Source: Methanocorpusculum labreanum Z (GTDB lineage Archaea > Halobacteriota > Methanomicrobia > Methanomicrobiales > Methanocorpusculaceae). Taken from it: DNA of 64,000 nt. Shown piece by piece: positions 18,933 through 28,029 of this stretch. The stretch lies in assembly GCF_000015765.1 (NCBI RefSeq), contig NC_008942.1:1565921-1629920 (forward strand). The letters are read 5' to 3'. How positions within the stretch are numbered: position 1 is the stretch's first letter; each line of letters begins with the position of its first letter. A program made the position numbers and the translations under genes. The notes under the pieces were generated by a model, which was not told the origin of the DNA, made no database searches, and saw only the letters and a list, made by a program, of their open reading frames with translations.

Positions 18933-19250
18933 TTGGGAAGAATAGAGAACGACAATCAGGACGTATCAGATGACGGCAGCATTATTCGTGTAAAACTGCC
19001 GAATAAACGTATACGAGAACAATTTGCACAGGCAGAACTGATGCTTGGATCAAACCACATCAGAGTACGATGCTCAGACGGCGTAACGCGCCTTGGGCGC
19101 ATTAAGGGTAAAATCAAGAAACGGGTTTGGATTCGTGAAGGTGATATCCTTATTGTTGTTCCCTGGGATTTCCAGGATGATAAATGCGATATTATCTATC
19201 GATACACTACCCCTCAGGTAGACTGGCTTCGCGCCCACAAATATCTCTAA
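18933..19250 (+). CDS. eif1A: Translation initiation factor aIF1A
   Basis: This 105-residue S1/OB-fold factor acts at the small-subunit A site and helps the initiator tRNA find the start codon. It shows the conserved eIF1A run: IIRVKLPNKRIREQFAQAEL, then GSNHIRVRCSDGVTRLGRI, KGKIKKRVWIREGD and VPWDFQDDKCDIIYRY. The start codon is TTG, since the ATG at 18928 is out of frame and stops after five codons. A GGGGAAA ribosome site sits about eight bases upstream. Length is normal. The FmdE-like gene follows closely and may be on the same message. Confidence 0.95.
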   Translation: MGRIENDNQDVSDDGSIIRVKLPNKRIREQFAQAELMLGSNHIRVRCSDGVTRLGRIKGKIKKRVWIREGDILIVVPWDFQDDKCDIIYRYTTPQVDWLRAHKYL

Positions 19251-19263
19251 CATTTTTTTGCTT

Positions 19264-19725
19264 ATGGTAGATATTCCAGATTTTGATTCAGTAGCCAAAG
19301 CACATGGCCATATTTGTCCAGGTATTGCGCTTGGCTACAAGATGGCAGTGATCGCGGCGGAATGGGCAGGCAGCGAAACGCACATCACCGTGCTTTCGCA
19401 CACAACACGCTGTCCACTTGATGCACTCAGATACACATTCGATCTGAAAAATCACCCGGAACGGCTGGTAATCGAAAACACGAACACCGGCAGTTATGTT
19501 TTGGAAAAAACGGATGGAAGCAAACTCTTCATTGACGAACTCCCGGATACAAAACTCACGAGTAGCGAACTTCATCTTCTGAAAGGAAAAGAGGCGGCAA
19601 ATACCGCGACCCCGGAAGAGAAAGACCGTCTGACCGTGATCAGACAGGAGATGGTTCGGATCATGCAGGAAACGCCGAACGAAAAGCTGTTCACTGTTCG
19701 CGCAGTGGATGCAAAAAAGGTTTAA
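19264..19725 (+). CDS. Stand-alone FmdE-domain protein
   Basis: This 153-residue protein has the FmdE signature HGHICPGIALGYKM near residue 13 and a second Cys-containing run (TTRCPLDALRYTF). In formylmethanofuran dehydrogenase clusters, FmdE is an associated protein, and its fold may bind a metal through these Cys and His residues. The C-terminal zinc ribbon found in longer FmdE proteins is missing. I start it at ATG 19264; a TTG at 19258 is in frame. It is convergent with the TPR gene and overlaps it by four bases. A role linked to molybdenum/tungsten enzymes is only inferred. Confidence 0.82.
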   Translation: MVDIPDFDSVAKAHGHICPGIALGYKMAVIAAEWAGSETHITVLSHTTRCPLDALRYTFDLKNHPERLVIENTNTGSYVLEKTDGSKLFIDELPDTKLTSSELHLLKGKEAANTATPEEKDRLTVIRQEMVRIMQETPNEKLFTVRAVDAKKV

Positions 19726-21872
19726 TTTCTATATTTTAAGACATCTTCAACGGAAACGGCGTCCCATGCCTCTTTTTTAAAGCCAGACGGCGATTTTTCC
19801 GAGTAGAGAGCTGCCGCTGCAGGCAGTCCTGCTGCGTCATTGAGAGTAAAAAGCCGGTCGGCCGTTTCATCGACCGGATGAGCGATCACTGCCAAAACGG
19901 CTTTACGCATATCCTGATAAGTGGTGTTGACTGGATGATGTCTGATAGCATTTTCAAGTGCTGCCAAAGCCTCCGGATATTTTGCCTGACAGATGCATGC
20001 CTTGGCAAGACCCGCCCATGCTGCCGGGAACCGTTCGTTCATTTTCAATGCAGATAGATACGCTTCCGACGATGCATCATAATTGCCGGTTTCATACTCC
20101 AGTAGCCCGATCTCTGAAAATATTCGGGCACGAACCGGAGTGGAGGGGTTGGCGCGAAGAGCAAGACGGAACATCTGACGTGCTTCGTCCGACATTCCAA
20201 GGGAGATATAACAATCCCCAATACCGGAACATACCAGCGCCTTTTCGTCATCACGGGTCGAGCGGTCAGTGAGAATATCGCTGACCAGCATTCGGTCTTC
20301 GCGGGAAAGCATTGTCAGAACCGGGTTGACAACCGGCAGGATATCAGCACCGGCTTTCCATGCCTCCGTGACTGCTGTGTGAAGTTCGCGGGCCGCGATA
20401 TGTACCGGCGTATCTCCCATAATCATGACCATGACTTTTTCTGCAGGCGTGCTGGCATACTCTTTTGCTTCAGTGTATAAACCTGCAGCGACGGCCGCCT
20501 GGAACTTTTTTGCGGAGGAGTTTTCACCGCTCACTGCATCCGATCTGTTATACCAGAACAAAGCACAGACGGGATCGAAGCCGAAATAGGCGGCATCCCC
20601 TCTTGCAGCCAGAATCTCCGCCTGTTCTCGGATATCTTTTTCCCGAAGAACGGAATCGTCGGGTTTTCCATCAAAGTCCAGTGCCAGATTCATCTCGGAG
20701 ATCCGGGACATCGCTCTGGAAAAGAACGGTTCCTCGGCGCCTTCTTCTGCTATGATGCGTTCTAGGTAGGCGTACTCATCGAGATAATTGTATTTTTTTC
20801 TGGCGGACGAAGCGAGATCGAAGTATAGCCTCACCCGGTCGTCAGGGGAGAGTTCTTCTGCGATCGACGCAATACGGATGTAATAATCCCGCATATCCTC
20901 CCCCAGATCATCTCCAACTTCGCAGAGATTTTTCAACCCAACCGCGGTCTCGTAGGGACCTTCGTTTCTCGCGAGAAGGAAGGCGCTTTTATAGGATTCG
21001 AAGGCATAGTCGAAGTCGCCGAACTCGGACAGAATAGCGCCCATGAGTTCAAAGGCCGGTTTTTCGACCGGTGTCTGCGGGAAAGCAAGCGTGATGTTTG
21101 CGTACAGATCAAGAGCGGCATCATGATTTCCTGAAGCATACAGCCAGTTTGCCGTGGATAATGCAGGACCCGGCTTCTCAAGGGTCAGCAGGGGGGCCGC
21201 AAACTTTGCCCATTCATCGGGCGTTGTCCTTGGCATATTCAGCCAGATGATCTTTTCTTCACGGGTCAGTGTGGAGAACCAGGCTCCGGCAACGCAGATG
21301 ATGATATCGTAAATGATCTCAGGCGGGAGCGTTTCGGCACCCCCAAGTACGGCAGCATATTCATCGAGAGGAAATGCATGCCAGAACGGCCGACGGCCGA
21401 CGCCGAAATACATATCCGGGTTTTCGATTTCTTCCACGGTCAGGCGGCGGGTTTGAAACTGCCACCAGCTCTCCGGGTACTGACTTCCATACGCGGAAAC
21501 GATCTCTGCAGCCTTGTTTGTGCCGGATATCTGAGAACGAAGAAGAGCAGCGATAGCGATTTTCCGATTCACGTCAGCGTTATTTACTGCGGAACTATAC
21601 TCTGACTTCAGCCATTCATCAAGTGGAAGAGGAGCGTATTCTTCGTCTGATACTTCTTTGAAAAGGCTGAGGAGAAGGAATCGGTCTGATTCGTGTCCGA
21701 GAATTGCCGAGAGAACTCTTGCATGAAATCCGCCATCGACACTCATTCGATGCAGAAACAGATTGGACAAAACAATTTCTTCACCTGATTCCTTTGCGGA
21801 TGCATCACCTGCAAACAATGTCAGATAATCGCAGAAGTACTGCTGTGTTAGGTTCCCCTCACGGACACGCAT
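19722..21872 (-). CDS. Large tetratricopeptide-repeat protein of unknown function
   Basis: This 716-residue, largely helical protein has several TPR-like units. The clearest are near the C-terminus: YISLGMSDEARQMFRLALRA, YDASSEAYLSALKMNERFPA and YPEALAALENAIRHHPVNTT. Earlier parts (about 255-400) also look like degenerate TPRs. There is no signal peptide and no catalytic motif. It stands downstream of the mtr operon on the same strand, after a terminator-like hairpin. It is likely a cytoplasmic scaffold; no partner can be named. Confidence 0.75.
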   Translation of the reverse strand: MRVREGNLTQQYFCDYLTLFAGDASAKESGEEIVLSNLFLHRMSVDGGFHARVLSAILGHESDRFLLLSLFKEVSDEEYAPLPLDEWLKSEYSSAVNNADVNRKIAIAALLRSQISGTNKAAEIVSAYGSQYPESWWQFQTRRLTVEEIENPDMYFGVGRRPFWHAFPLDEYAAVLGGAETLPPEIIYDIIICVAGAWFSTLTREEKIIWLNMPRTTPDEWAKFAAPLLTLEKPGPALSTANWLYASGNHDAALDLYANITLAFPQTPVEKPAFELMGAILSEFGDFDYAFESYKSAFLLARNEGPYETAVGLKNLCEVGDDLGEDMRDYYIRIASIAEELSPDDRVRLYFDLASSARKKYNYLDEYAYLERIIAEEGAEEPFFSRAMSRISEMNLALDFDGKPDDSVLREKDIREQAEILAARGDAAYFGFDPVCALFWYNRSDAVSGENSSAKKFQAAVAAGLYTEAKEYASTPAEKVMVMIMGDTPVHIAARELHTAVTEAWKAGADILPVVNPVLTMLSREDRMLVSDILTDRSTRDDEKALVCSGIGDCYISLGMSDEARQMFRLALRANPSTPVRARIFSEIGLLEYETGNYDASSEAYLSALKMNERFPAAWAGLAKACICQAKYPEALAALENAIRHHPVNTTYQDMRKAVLAVIAHPVDETADRLFTLNDAAGLPAAAALYSEKSPSGFKKEAWDAVSVEDVLKYRN

Positions 21873-21950
21873 AATTACCAGTGTTTAGTCGTCAGTCTAT
21901 GTATTTCTTCTGATGCGAAAAGGAACTGACAAAAATAGTGTAAAACGTTT

Positions 21951-21968
21951 GAGGGGAAAGGTCCCCTC
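21951..21968 (-). terminator. Terminator-like hairpin after mtrH
   Basis: GAGGGG and CCCCTC can pair around a 6-base loop, 14 bases beyond the mtrH stop. On the transcribed strand an A/T-rich stretch ending in TATTTTTG follows about 20 bases later. This suggests the end of the mtr transcript. Confidence 0.5.
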
Positions 21969-21982
21969 TCCTGTTTTTAATT

Positions 21983-23002
21983 TTATACGAGTTTGTTGAT
22001 CGGACCGTCTTCAACACCGATGGTTCCACCGAAGTCTCTGAAAGCTTCGGCAAGAACGATATCGGAGAATGCTGTTGCAGTTGCGGCACCTTCCATGTTC
22101 TCGATTGGGCCGTACATGATTAAGTCTGCACCAAGGGTCATTGCCATAATGTTACAGCCGATATCCGGTGAAGACCATGCAGCCTGACGGACGCCTTCGA
22201 TGCCGCCGTAGTGGTGGTGGAACATCTGCTCTGCAAGGAGCGGCTTGTCTGCGTACTGCTCGTGGATGTTCTTTCTCCAGCGTTTCAGCCAGGTCCAGGA
22301 CACAGTCATGTTGTGGTATGCACCACCGGTAGGCATACCGTGGATTGCCTTGCATGCAAGGATTTCACGGTAGGAACCGAATGAGCCGAGACCAAGGGGA
22401 GTTGCTGCAGTGTCGAGAATCGGGCGGGTGATACCGCATTCTTCTGCGATCTGAAGCATACCTTTTGCCTGACCTGCAACACCACCGTCGACGAGTGCTT
22501 TCTCACGTCCGGCAACGGATGAGTCACCTGGGTTGAATGCCAGAACGATTGCGGAGTTCACATCGGACTCTGCAAGTGCCTGAACGTTCTCCGGAAGGAT
22601 TGAACCGTTGATCGAGTTGTAGATAGCGCGGTCTGCAAGACCGACTTCCGTAACGTATTTCGTTGCGTGGACAAGTGCTGCAGGAGCAGAGGAGTCCATC
22701 AGGAATGCGGTCTTGTTGTCGATACTGTCGAACCAGGAGAAGTATGACTCGAAAGCCTCGCCGTGTTCTGCGAGAATCTGGAGGAAGTACTTGTTGCCGG
22801 TAATGTCAGAAAGTTCCTGACAGCGGTTCCAGAGTGCTTCTGCTTTTGCTTTGTCAATCTCACCGGTGTGATCGTTTAAAACGATCTCGTGTTTGTTGTA
22901 GAAGATGGAGGGTGAAAGCACACGCGGATACTCTCCGGGCTGTCCACCGATCTTCGTTCCATTAAAGTCAAAGACCTGCTGTTCTTTTTCAAACTTGAAC
23001 AT
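21983..23002 (-). CDS. mtrH: Tetrahydromethanopterin S-methyltransferase subunit H
   Basis: MtrH is the soluble subunit that moves the methyl group from methyl-tetrahydromethanopterin (or its sarcinapterin analogue) to the cobamide carried by MtrA. The 339 residues start with FKFEKEQQVFDFNGTKIGGQ and contain SPSIFYNKHEIVLND, the pterin-binding TIM-barrel pattern of the family (DSSAPAALV, VAFNPGDSS, and GAYHNMTVSWTW). The length is slightly above the usual roughly 310. It is the last gene of the mtr operon, 12 bases after the fused mtrA-G gene. Confidence 0.96.
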   Translation of the reverse strand: MFKFEKEQQVFDFNGTKIGGQPGEYPRVLSPSIFYNKHEIVLNDHTGEIDKAKAEALWNRCQELSDITGNKYFLQILAEHGEAFESYFSWFDSIDNKTAFLMDSSAPAALVHATKYVTEVGLADRAIYNSINGSILPENVQALAESDVNSAIVLAFNPGDSSVAGREKALVDGGVAGQAKGMLQIAEECGITRPILDTAATPLGLGSFGSYREILACKAIHGMPTGGAYHNMTVSWTWLKRWRKNIHEQYADKPLLAEQMFHHHYGGIEGVRQAAWSSPDIGCNIMAMTLGADLIMYGPIENMEGAATATAFSDIVLAEAFRDFGGTIGVEDGPINKLV

Positions 23003-23014
23003 ATTGGCACCTCA

Positions 23015-23755
23015 TTACATGAATAATAACCCTGACATCCAGTAAATGATTACCAGGAAGGCAATGATACCTGCTACAAGTCCGTAGAGGATACCGATGT
23101 CACGGCCAATTTTTCTTCCGACACGCATCGCAATTTCTGCGTCCGTGAACTCAATCTTTTGCTCGATTGCATCAAGACGTTTCTCGATCTCGAGGAACTG
23201 GGGGTTGGCGCTTGCAACCGTTGCACCGCCTTCTGCTCCGCCGGCATCATCAGTTAACTGAATGACGATGGGGTCAGCAGCGAATGCTCCAGGATCACGT
23301 CCCTTGAGCTCGTTGATCTTTGCGGAGATCTGACCCATGTCTTCGGTCTCCATGATGTTAACGAGTTCAATCTGTTCCTGGAAACGTTTGATGTGTTCTG
23401 CCGTCAAGTTCTCAAGGAACGGAATAGCACCGGTAGAACCGACGATCTTTCCGCCTTCAACTCCATTCTTGTGCATTGCTTCGATGGACTGACCGGAAAG
23501 GTGACCCTTAACTTCAGTACCACAAAGCAGAACAAACCGGATGTTTGGGTTTGAAATGACGTTTGCAACAACTTTCTCAATACCGAGGTTTTCAGTCTTA
23601 CAGGAACCTGCAAGAGCTGCACCTGCGGCACAGATTCCGGCTTCATCAAGGTGGGAACCCATGGTGATTACAGCGACTGGGCTGTTTGCATCACCGGTGT
23701 GGTAATCTCCCTGAATGATCGGCCATCCATTTGCTGGTGATTTTTTATCTGCCAT
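23015..23755 (-). CDS. mtrG: MtrA-MtrG fusion: second cobamide-binding domain joined to subunit G
   Basis: This 246-residue protein consists of two known parts. Residues 1-176 are a second copy of the soluble MtrA domain, with about 20 differences by eye from the mtrA product encoded upstream, and they keep the cobalt-ligand context [11 protein letters not shown] (His85). After a Gly/Ala-rich linker, residues 192-246 match Mtr[34 protein letters not shown], and one C-terminal membrane helix. MtrG is normally a separate small subunit, so each complex may carry extra corrinoid domains. The start is ATG 23755, since the open extension above it has no ribosome site. It sits between mtrF and mtrH, exactly where mtrG belongs. 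Confidence 0.88.
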   Translation of the reverse strand: MADKKSPANGWPIIQGDYHTGDANSPVAVITMGSHLDEAGICAAGAALAGSCKTENLGIEKVVANVISNPNIRFVLLCGTEVKGHLSGQSIEAMHKNGVEGGKIVGSTGAIPFLENLTAEHIKRFQEQIELVNIMETEDMGQISAKINELKGRDPGAFAADPIVIQLTDDAGGAEGGATVASANPQFLEIEKRLDAIEQKIEFTDAEIAMRVGRKIGRDIGILYGLVAGIIAFLVIIYWMSGLLFM

Positions 23756-23765
23756 TTTTTTCACC

Positions 23766-23954
23766 TCAGAGTAACACCAGCACTGGTACAAGAATCAGAA
23801 CGAGAGCAAGAACGAGACCTGCGGCAAATCCAACAAGACCTGAGCTCGAGATTGCGGAGTCGACCTTGTTTGTTCTGGCAAGAATCTGGCCCTTGTATCT
23901 GATATTATCCACCATCTTGTCGATGGCGGCCATTCTAATAATCGAACCTGCCAT
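23766..23954 (-). CDS. mtrF: Tetrahydromethanopterin S-methyltransferase subunit F
   Basis: This 62-residue subunit has a short soluble part ([20 protein letters not shown]) and a C-terminal membrane helix (about 40-61). It resembles both MtrF and the C-terminal anchor region of MtrA, as is known for this subunit. Position between mtrA and the MtrG-bearing gene fits the standard order E-D-C-B-A-F-G-H. Its stop lies 10 bases before the next ATG. Confidence 0.85.
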   Translation of the reverse strand: MAGSIIRMAAIDKMVDNIRYKGQILARTNKVDSAISSSGLVGFAAGLVLALVLILVPVLVLL

Positions 23955-23955
23955 T

Positions 23956-24693
23956 TTAGATCACCTGAACACCGATAAGTGCACCAAGAATAACCAGAGA
24001 GACGATCAAACCGATCATGAGACCTTCGATCTTGCCTCCGTAGAGACCGGATGCGAATCTGTTACGGTAACCGATATCAGTGACCATCATCTGGATCGCT
24101 TTGATGCGGGCGGTAATTAAGGCCATTTCACCGGTCAAAGGTTCTTCTTCGCCGGATTCAGCACCTGCTCCACCGCTGCTGTCATCATCGGATAACTGGA
24201 TGACAACCGGGTCTGCACCGAATGCTCCGGGATCCCGTGCCTTGAGCTCGTTGATTTTTGCTGCAATGACATTGAGATCTTCGGTTTCCATGATGTTGAT
24301 AAGTTCAACCTGTTCCTGGAAACGTTTGATATCGGAATCGCCAAGGTTTTCAAGGAACGGAATTGCTCCGGTAGAACCAACGATCTTTCCGCCTTCAACA
24401 CCATTTTTGTGCATTGCTTCGATAGACTGACCTGAAAGGTGACCTTTCACTTCAGTACCGCAAAGCAGAACGAAACGGATGTTCGGATTTGAAATGACGT
24501 TTGCAACGATCTTTTCGATACCGAGGTTTTCAGTCTTACAGGATCCTGCAAGAGCTGCACCTGCAACACAGATGGCGGTCTCGTCAAGGTGTGAACCCAT
24601 GGTTATGACAGCAACAGGGCTGTTTGCATCACCGGTGTGGTAATCACCCTGAATGATCGGCCATCCGCCTGCCGGGGATTTCTTGTCTACCAT
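23956..24693 (-). CDS. mtrA: Tetrahydromethanopterin S-methyltransferase subunit A (cobamide carrier)
   Basis: MtrA binds the corrinoid that accepts the methyl group from MtrH and passes it to coenzyme M. The 245 residues contain the soluble domain (1-176) with [11 protein letters not shown]; His85 corresponds to the known lower cobalt ligand. A Glu/Gly-rich linker, the segment [20 protein letters not shown] and a C-terminal membrane helix (about 222-245) follow. ATG 24693 is the family start ([12 protein letters not shown]); the frame is open nine codons further but overlaps mtrB. It is one base from the mtrB stop. Confidence 0.96.
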   Translation of the reverse strand: MVDKKSPAGGWPIIQGDYHTGDANSPVAVITMGSHLDETAICVAGAALAGSCKTENLGIEKIVANVISNPNIRFVLLCGTEVKGHLSGQSIEAMHKNGVEGGKIVGSTGAIPFLENLGDSDIKRFQEQVELINIMETEDLNVIAAKINELKARDPGAFGADPVVIQLSDDDSSGGAGAESGEEEPLTGEMALITARIKAIQMMVTDIGYRNRFASGLYGGKIEGLMIGLIVSLVILGALIGVQVI

Positions 24694-24694
24694 T

Positions 24695-24991
24695 TTAGAT
24701 ACCTCCGAAGTAGAGGGCAAATGCGAGGACGAAGGCTACAAACAGACCAACCGCAAGACCATACCAGAGAGAGGTAACCATACCTGCTTTCATGAGAGTC
24801 TTTTCACGGCCGGGGAAGCTGTTTAAGAAGTTGCCTTCACCCGAAAGCATGCCGACAAGATCTTCAGCAATTGTTTCGAGTTCTACCACCTGATCGATAA
24901 CCGGCTGATAGGATACACCGGCAGTCGTTACGATACCTGCTATGGGGTCAGCTACGAGGCCAAATTCCGGTAATACTAATACATATCCCAT
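24695..24991 (-). CDS. mtrB: Tetrahydromethanopterin S-methyltransferase subunit B
   Basis: This 98-residue subunit has the conserved N-terminus [19 protein letters not shown], a short helical middle part and a C-terminal membrane helix (about 72-96). It is a small structural subunit of the membrane complex. It lies 17 bases after mtrC and 1 base before mtrA, in the usual order. Confidence 0.94.
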   Translation of the reverse strand: MGYVLVLPEFGLVADPIAGIVTTAGVSYQPVIDQVVELETIAEDLVGMLSGEGNFLNSFPGREKTLMKAGMVTSLWYGLAVGLFVAFVLAFALYFGGI

Positions 24992-25008
24992 TTTTGTTTC
25001 CTCCTAAC

Positions 25009-25854
25009 TTACTCCTCCGCGTCGGAGAACGGCTTGGCATCAAGCCAGGCTGCTGCATCGCGCTTGGATAAGGCGAGATATTTGACATAGGACACGAACC
25101 ATCCAATGATGGCCACGATAAGTGAGATCCAAGCTGCTGCTAATGAAACGAAAACGAAGGAAATCACTGCCATGATGATCATGGAAAGGAAACCGCATTC
25201 GATAGCGAGCATGTTGGTTCTGTCCTGTTTCTCGCCTGGACCGAGGCACGCGTTGAACGGGTGCTGGAGAGCGATTGCACCGAGCATGAATGAAACTGCA
25301 ATAACACCTGCACCAAGATAGGATGCATTGTAAACAGTAACACCGAGGATCTCGATGGTGGCGATTCCAGTAAAGCCAACGGTTCCGGTTGCAACAACGC
25401 CAAGACCCATAAGGGCAAGGGCGCCGACTGCGGCGAGTTCTGCGATACTTCTGGTCATCACCGGGATCTTCATGTTCAGAACGGAGTTTGAGATCCATCC
25501 AAGGAAGAGACCGACGATGAGAGCAATGATTAATCCTGCAACCGGTACGATCCAGATGCTGATTCCGCCAAGGGTAGCTGCAAAGAGAAGGGCAATGACA
25601 CCGGATCCGAATGCGAGCATACCTGCAGACGGAACACCAGTTCCGATACCATAGCTGCAGAGCTTTTTGATTGTGCTGTTACCCCAGATCAGGGCGCCGA
25701 CTGCTGCAAATCCACCAAAGAATGCGAGATAGTCAACACCGATGACTGTACCAATGATAGCGATGTAAAGGGATACCAGTGAAATAACGGCTCCGATGAC
25801 CATGACCTTGTCATGTGGAATTCCGTCGTGGGATGCTTCAACTTTTACTGACAT
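25009..25854 (-). CDS. mtrC: Tetrahydromethanopterin S-methyltransferase subunit C
   Basis: MtrC (281 residues) is an integral subunit with about eight helices; with MtrD and MtrE it forms the membrane part thought to export sodium. It shows the family features GIGTGVPSAGMLAFGSGVIA and LGAGVIAVSFMLGAIALQHP. The cytoplasmic C-terminal tail is short. It lies between mtrD (10 bases) and mtrB (17 bases). Confidence 0.94.
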   Translation of the reverse strand: MSVKVEASHDGIPHDKVMVIGAVISLVSLYIAIIGTVIGVDYLAFFGGFAAVGALIWGNSTIKKLCSYGIGTGVPSAGMLAFGSGVIALLFAATLGGISIWIVPVAGLIIALIVGLFLGWISNSVLNMKIPVMTRSIAELAAVGALALMGLGVVATGTVGFTGIATIEILGVTVYNASYLGAGVIAVSFMLGAIALQHPFNACLGPGEKQDRTNMLAIECGFLSMIIMAVISFVFVSLAAAWISLIVAIIGWFVSYVKYLALSKRDAAAWLDAKPFSDAEE

Positions 25855-25864
25855 TTTTTACACC

Positions 25865-26728
25865 TCAGAATAATGCCACCACCAGCATTGCAACAAGACC
25901 GCACACAGCTGAAGCTAAGATTGCGGCGACGATTGCACGGGGGAAACGCTTGAACTTCGGGTCGTGCGGACCTTCGATGGTTCCGGTAATGTTGTATGCA
26001 GAAAGTACTGCGATAACAAGGAACATACCGATTGCAAAGATGCCTGCAAGACCTACGGAGAGCATATTGATGTCTGCTGCTCCAACAAAACCAAGTGCTG
26101 GAAGACCAGCATTGTAGAAGTCGAGAAGTTCAATGTAGATGAGTGTTCCGCCAAGACCACCGAAAAGACCGCCGATAACACCGCCAACATAAGAGATGAA
26201 CGGTAAACCGTGACCTTCGGTTCCCTGGGATTTGTATGCTGCCTGTAAATCACCGGTGATCGGATCTTTTTCGACCTTACCGGAGGCTGCCGGGATACCC
26301 ATGCCAAAGACATAGGAGATGTTCACCATAAGACAGGTGATTGCCATCATTAATGCACCGCCAATTGCTCCACTGGCAAGTGCGACTCCAATACCTAACT
26401 CTGCTGCCCATGCTCCGCCAAAGAGTCCTGCAAGACCTGCACCTGTTGCAAGCATTGCGACACCGGTAGCAATACCGGGTGCCTGACCCATTGCTGCCGG
26501 CGCTCCGCCGACGGGAACAAAGTGAACACCAAATGCGATTAAGGCTGCACCAAGGATGATCAGACACAGAGTCTGAAGAACGAACATTGCACCGCCGGCA
26601 AGAATGCCGGAACTTCCAAGGAAGTAAGCAGCAACAACGAGAATGATTGCAATAACGATTGCGATGACCGAAGGAATTGGCTGGAATGCGCCGGCATTTG
26701 CTCCGGGTTTAGCTGCGATTGCACTCAT
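25865..26728 (-). CDS. mtrD: Tetrahydromethanopterin S-methyltransferase subunit D
   Basis: This 287-residue multi-helix subunit of the sodium-translocating core has Gly/Ala-rich helices and the conserved MAITCLMVNISYVFGMGIPA loop, followed by SQGTEGHGLPFISYVGGVIG. These are typical of MtrD. It starts two bases after mtrE. An unremarkable N-terminus (MSAIAAKPGANAGAFQPIPS) leads into the first helix. Confidence 0.95.
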   Translation of the reverse strand: MSAIAAKPGANAGAFQPIPSVIAIVIAIILVVAAYFLGSSGILAGGAMFVLQTLCLIILGAALIAFGVHFVPVGGAPAAMGQAPGIATGVAMLATGAGLAGLFGGAWAAELGIGVALASGAIGGALMMAITCLMVNISYVFGMGIPAASGKVEKDPITGDLQAAYKSQGTEGHGLPFISYVGGVIGGLFGGLGGTLIYIELLDFYNAGLPALGFVGAADINMLSVGLAGIFAIGMFLVIAVLSAYNITGTIEGPHDPKFKRFPRAIVAAILASAVCGLVAMLVVALF

Positions 26729-26730
26729 AT

Positions 26731-27618
26731 TCAGGCCTCCACAGTGTAGGGTCCGTAGCTCTTGCGTGCCCAGACTTCAACATAACGGTCGATGATCATG
26801 AAGACAATAATTACAACTGCTCCAACGATCACTGCACCCCATCCTGCGAGGAAGTCCTCGAAGATGATGGTACGCCAGAGTTCGAAGAAAACAATTAATC
26901 CGAAACAAAGACCTGATGCGGGTCCACCGAATTTCGCGGTGAAGAAACCGTTGTCGATCGAGCTTCTCTGTCCTGCTTCTGCATAACGAACGATGTTACC
27001 GGATGCAGAGATGGGGACACCAGCACCGAATTTCTGATTCTGATACTGACGCTCTTTACCGTAGTACGGGTTTCCGGTTGCAGAACCTGCTGCACCAAGA
27101 GCAAGACCCCATACGATACCAAGAAGCGGAAGAGCAAACGGATGTCCGATGACTGTCATCATGAGGTAACATACGGTTACCGTTGCAAAGATAGCTACGA
27201 ATGCGTGAGCCATAGTCACAGTCGTTACTGATTTAACAACATCAATAAAGACCGGCTGTCCAAACTTGGAAAGACTTGCGGTTCTTCCAAGGTATGCAGT
27301 AGTTGCGTAAACTCCCTGCACAAAGGTTGCGAGAACTGTTCCGAAGATGATTGCGAGGATTGCATTGACTCCTAACATAAGGAATGCCCATGCAACACCA
27401 CAAGCAAGGGTCACCCACAGGGTGTATGCCGGTGGTTCTCCACTCACTGCTTTGTTATAGATACGGTGAGTGTATCCCATCTGCGGTGCGAGCTGGACCT
27501 GAGAGTTCGGGTCACCTTGTGATCCGATGTTGGACTCAGTATCTTCGGCTGCACCGGCAACCGCTGCGAGAGCTCCCGCAAGGGCAGTTACTCCAATGCC
27601 GATTATAATTTCTTGCAT
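26731..27618 (-). CDS. mtrE: Tetrahydromethanopterin S-methyltransferase subunit E
   Basis: MtrE (295 residues) is the first gene of the mtr operon and part of the sodium-conducting membrane core. The N-terminal helix (MQEIIIGIGVTALAGALAAV) precedes a conserved acidic loop, AAEDTESNIGSQGDPNSQVQ, and then HRIYNKAVSGEPPAYTLW. Both are family hallmarks. About five or six helices follow. It is preceded by a leader of about 150 bases with a hairpin. Confidence 0.95.
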   Translation of the reverse strand: MQEIIIGIGVTALAGALAAVAGAAEDTESNIGSQGDPNSQVQLAPQMGYTHRIYNKAVSGEPPAYTLWVTLACGVAWAFLMLGVNAILAIIFGTVLATFVQGVYATTAYLGRTASLSKFGQPVFIDVVKSVTTVTMAHAFVAIFATVTVCYLMMTVIGHPFALPLLGIVWGLALGAAGSATGNPYYGKERQYQNQKFGAGVPISASGNIVRYAEAGQRSSIDNGFFTAKFGGPASGLCFGLIVFFELWRTIIFEDFLAGWGAVIVGAVVIIVFMIIDRYVEVWARKSYGPYTVEA

Positions 27619-27678
27619 GTAAGATTCTCCCTTGAGTTTTGTTTCCCGATTGTGGATAACTAATCAGGAACCTAATAT

Positions 27679-27701
27679 GTTTCAGCACCACAGGCTGAAA
27701 C
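27679..27701 (-). promoter_or_regulatory. Hairpin in the mtr leader
   Basis: GTTTCAGC and GCTGAAAC form a perfect 8-bp stem with a 7-base loop, about 60 bases upstream of mtrE and within the inferred untranslated leader. It is too far from the start to hide the ribosome site directly. It could be a processing or protein-binding site; no known RNA family is recognised. Confidence 0.45.
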
Positions 27702-27788
27702 GAAGGATGCGTCTCAAGTGTTCGTAAAACGTTACCACTCTAAAGAATGGAGTACAAAGTGTGGACAAGTATTTTGTTTACTTTCAGA

Positions 27789-27798
27789 GATATATAAG
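27789..27798 (-). promoter_or_regulatory. TATA box of the mtr operon
   Basis: On the minus strand the sequence reads CTTATATATC, a good archaeal TATA element, in the 446-base gap between mcrA and mtrE that otherwise holds no gene. Transcription would start near 27765, giving a leader of about 150 bases. The mcr operon has a similar CTTATATC box. Confidence 0.55.
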
Positions 27799-28029
27799 AC
27801 ATGCGAAAAATGTGTAAGAATATCACAGAGATTCTGGATTTTACAAAAATAGCGCTGTAAAAACGTAAAATCAAAATCAATTTATTTTGCTTAATGATAG
27901 AGAACTTGATTAAATCAAGCGAAGTTTACTCCAAAACAGATAATCCCGATGATAATTGCTGTATAATACCTTTGTTGTCGTGATTTTTTGGAGCAGTATA
28001 TAAATAAAGAACTAGTCTGCGCGTTTCAT

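Noticed and set aside
23756-23791. Upstream extension of the mtrA-G fusion
   Set aside because: The extra residues [12 protein letters not shown] are Cys-rich, lack homology to MtrA, and a good ATG start lies just below.
23015-24693. Assembly duplication of mtrA
   Set aside because: The two copies differ at about 20 residues and have different C-terminal parts, so they are not the same sequence assembled twice.
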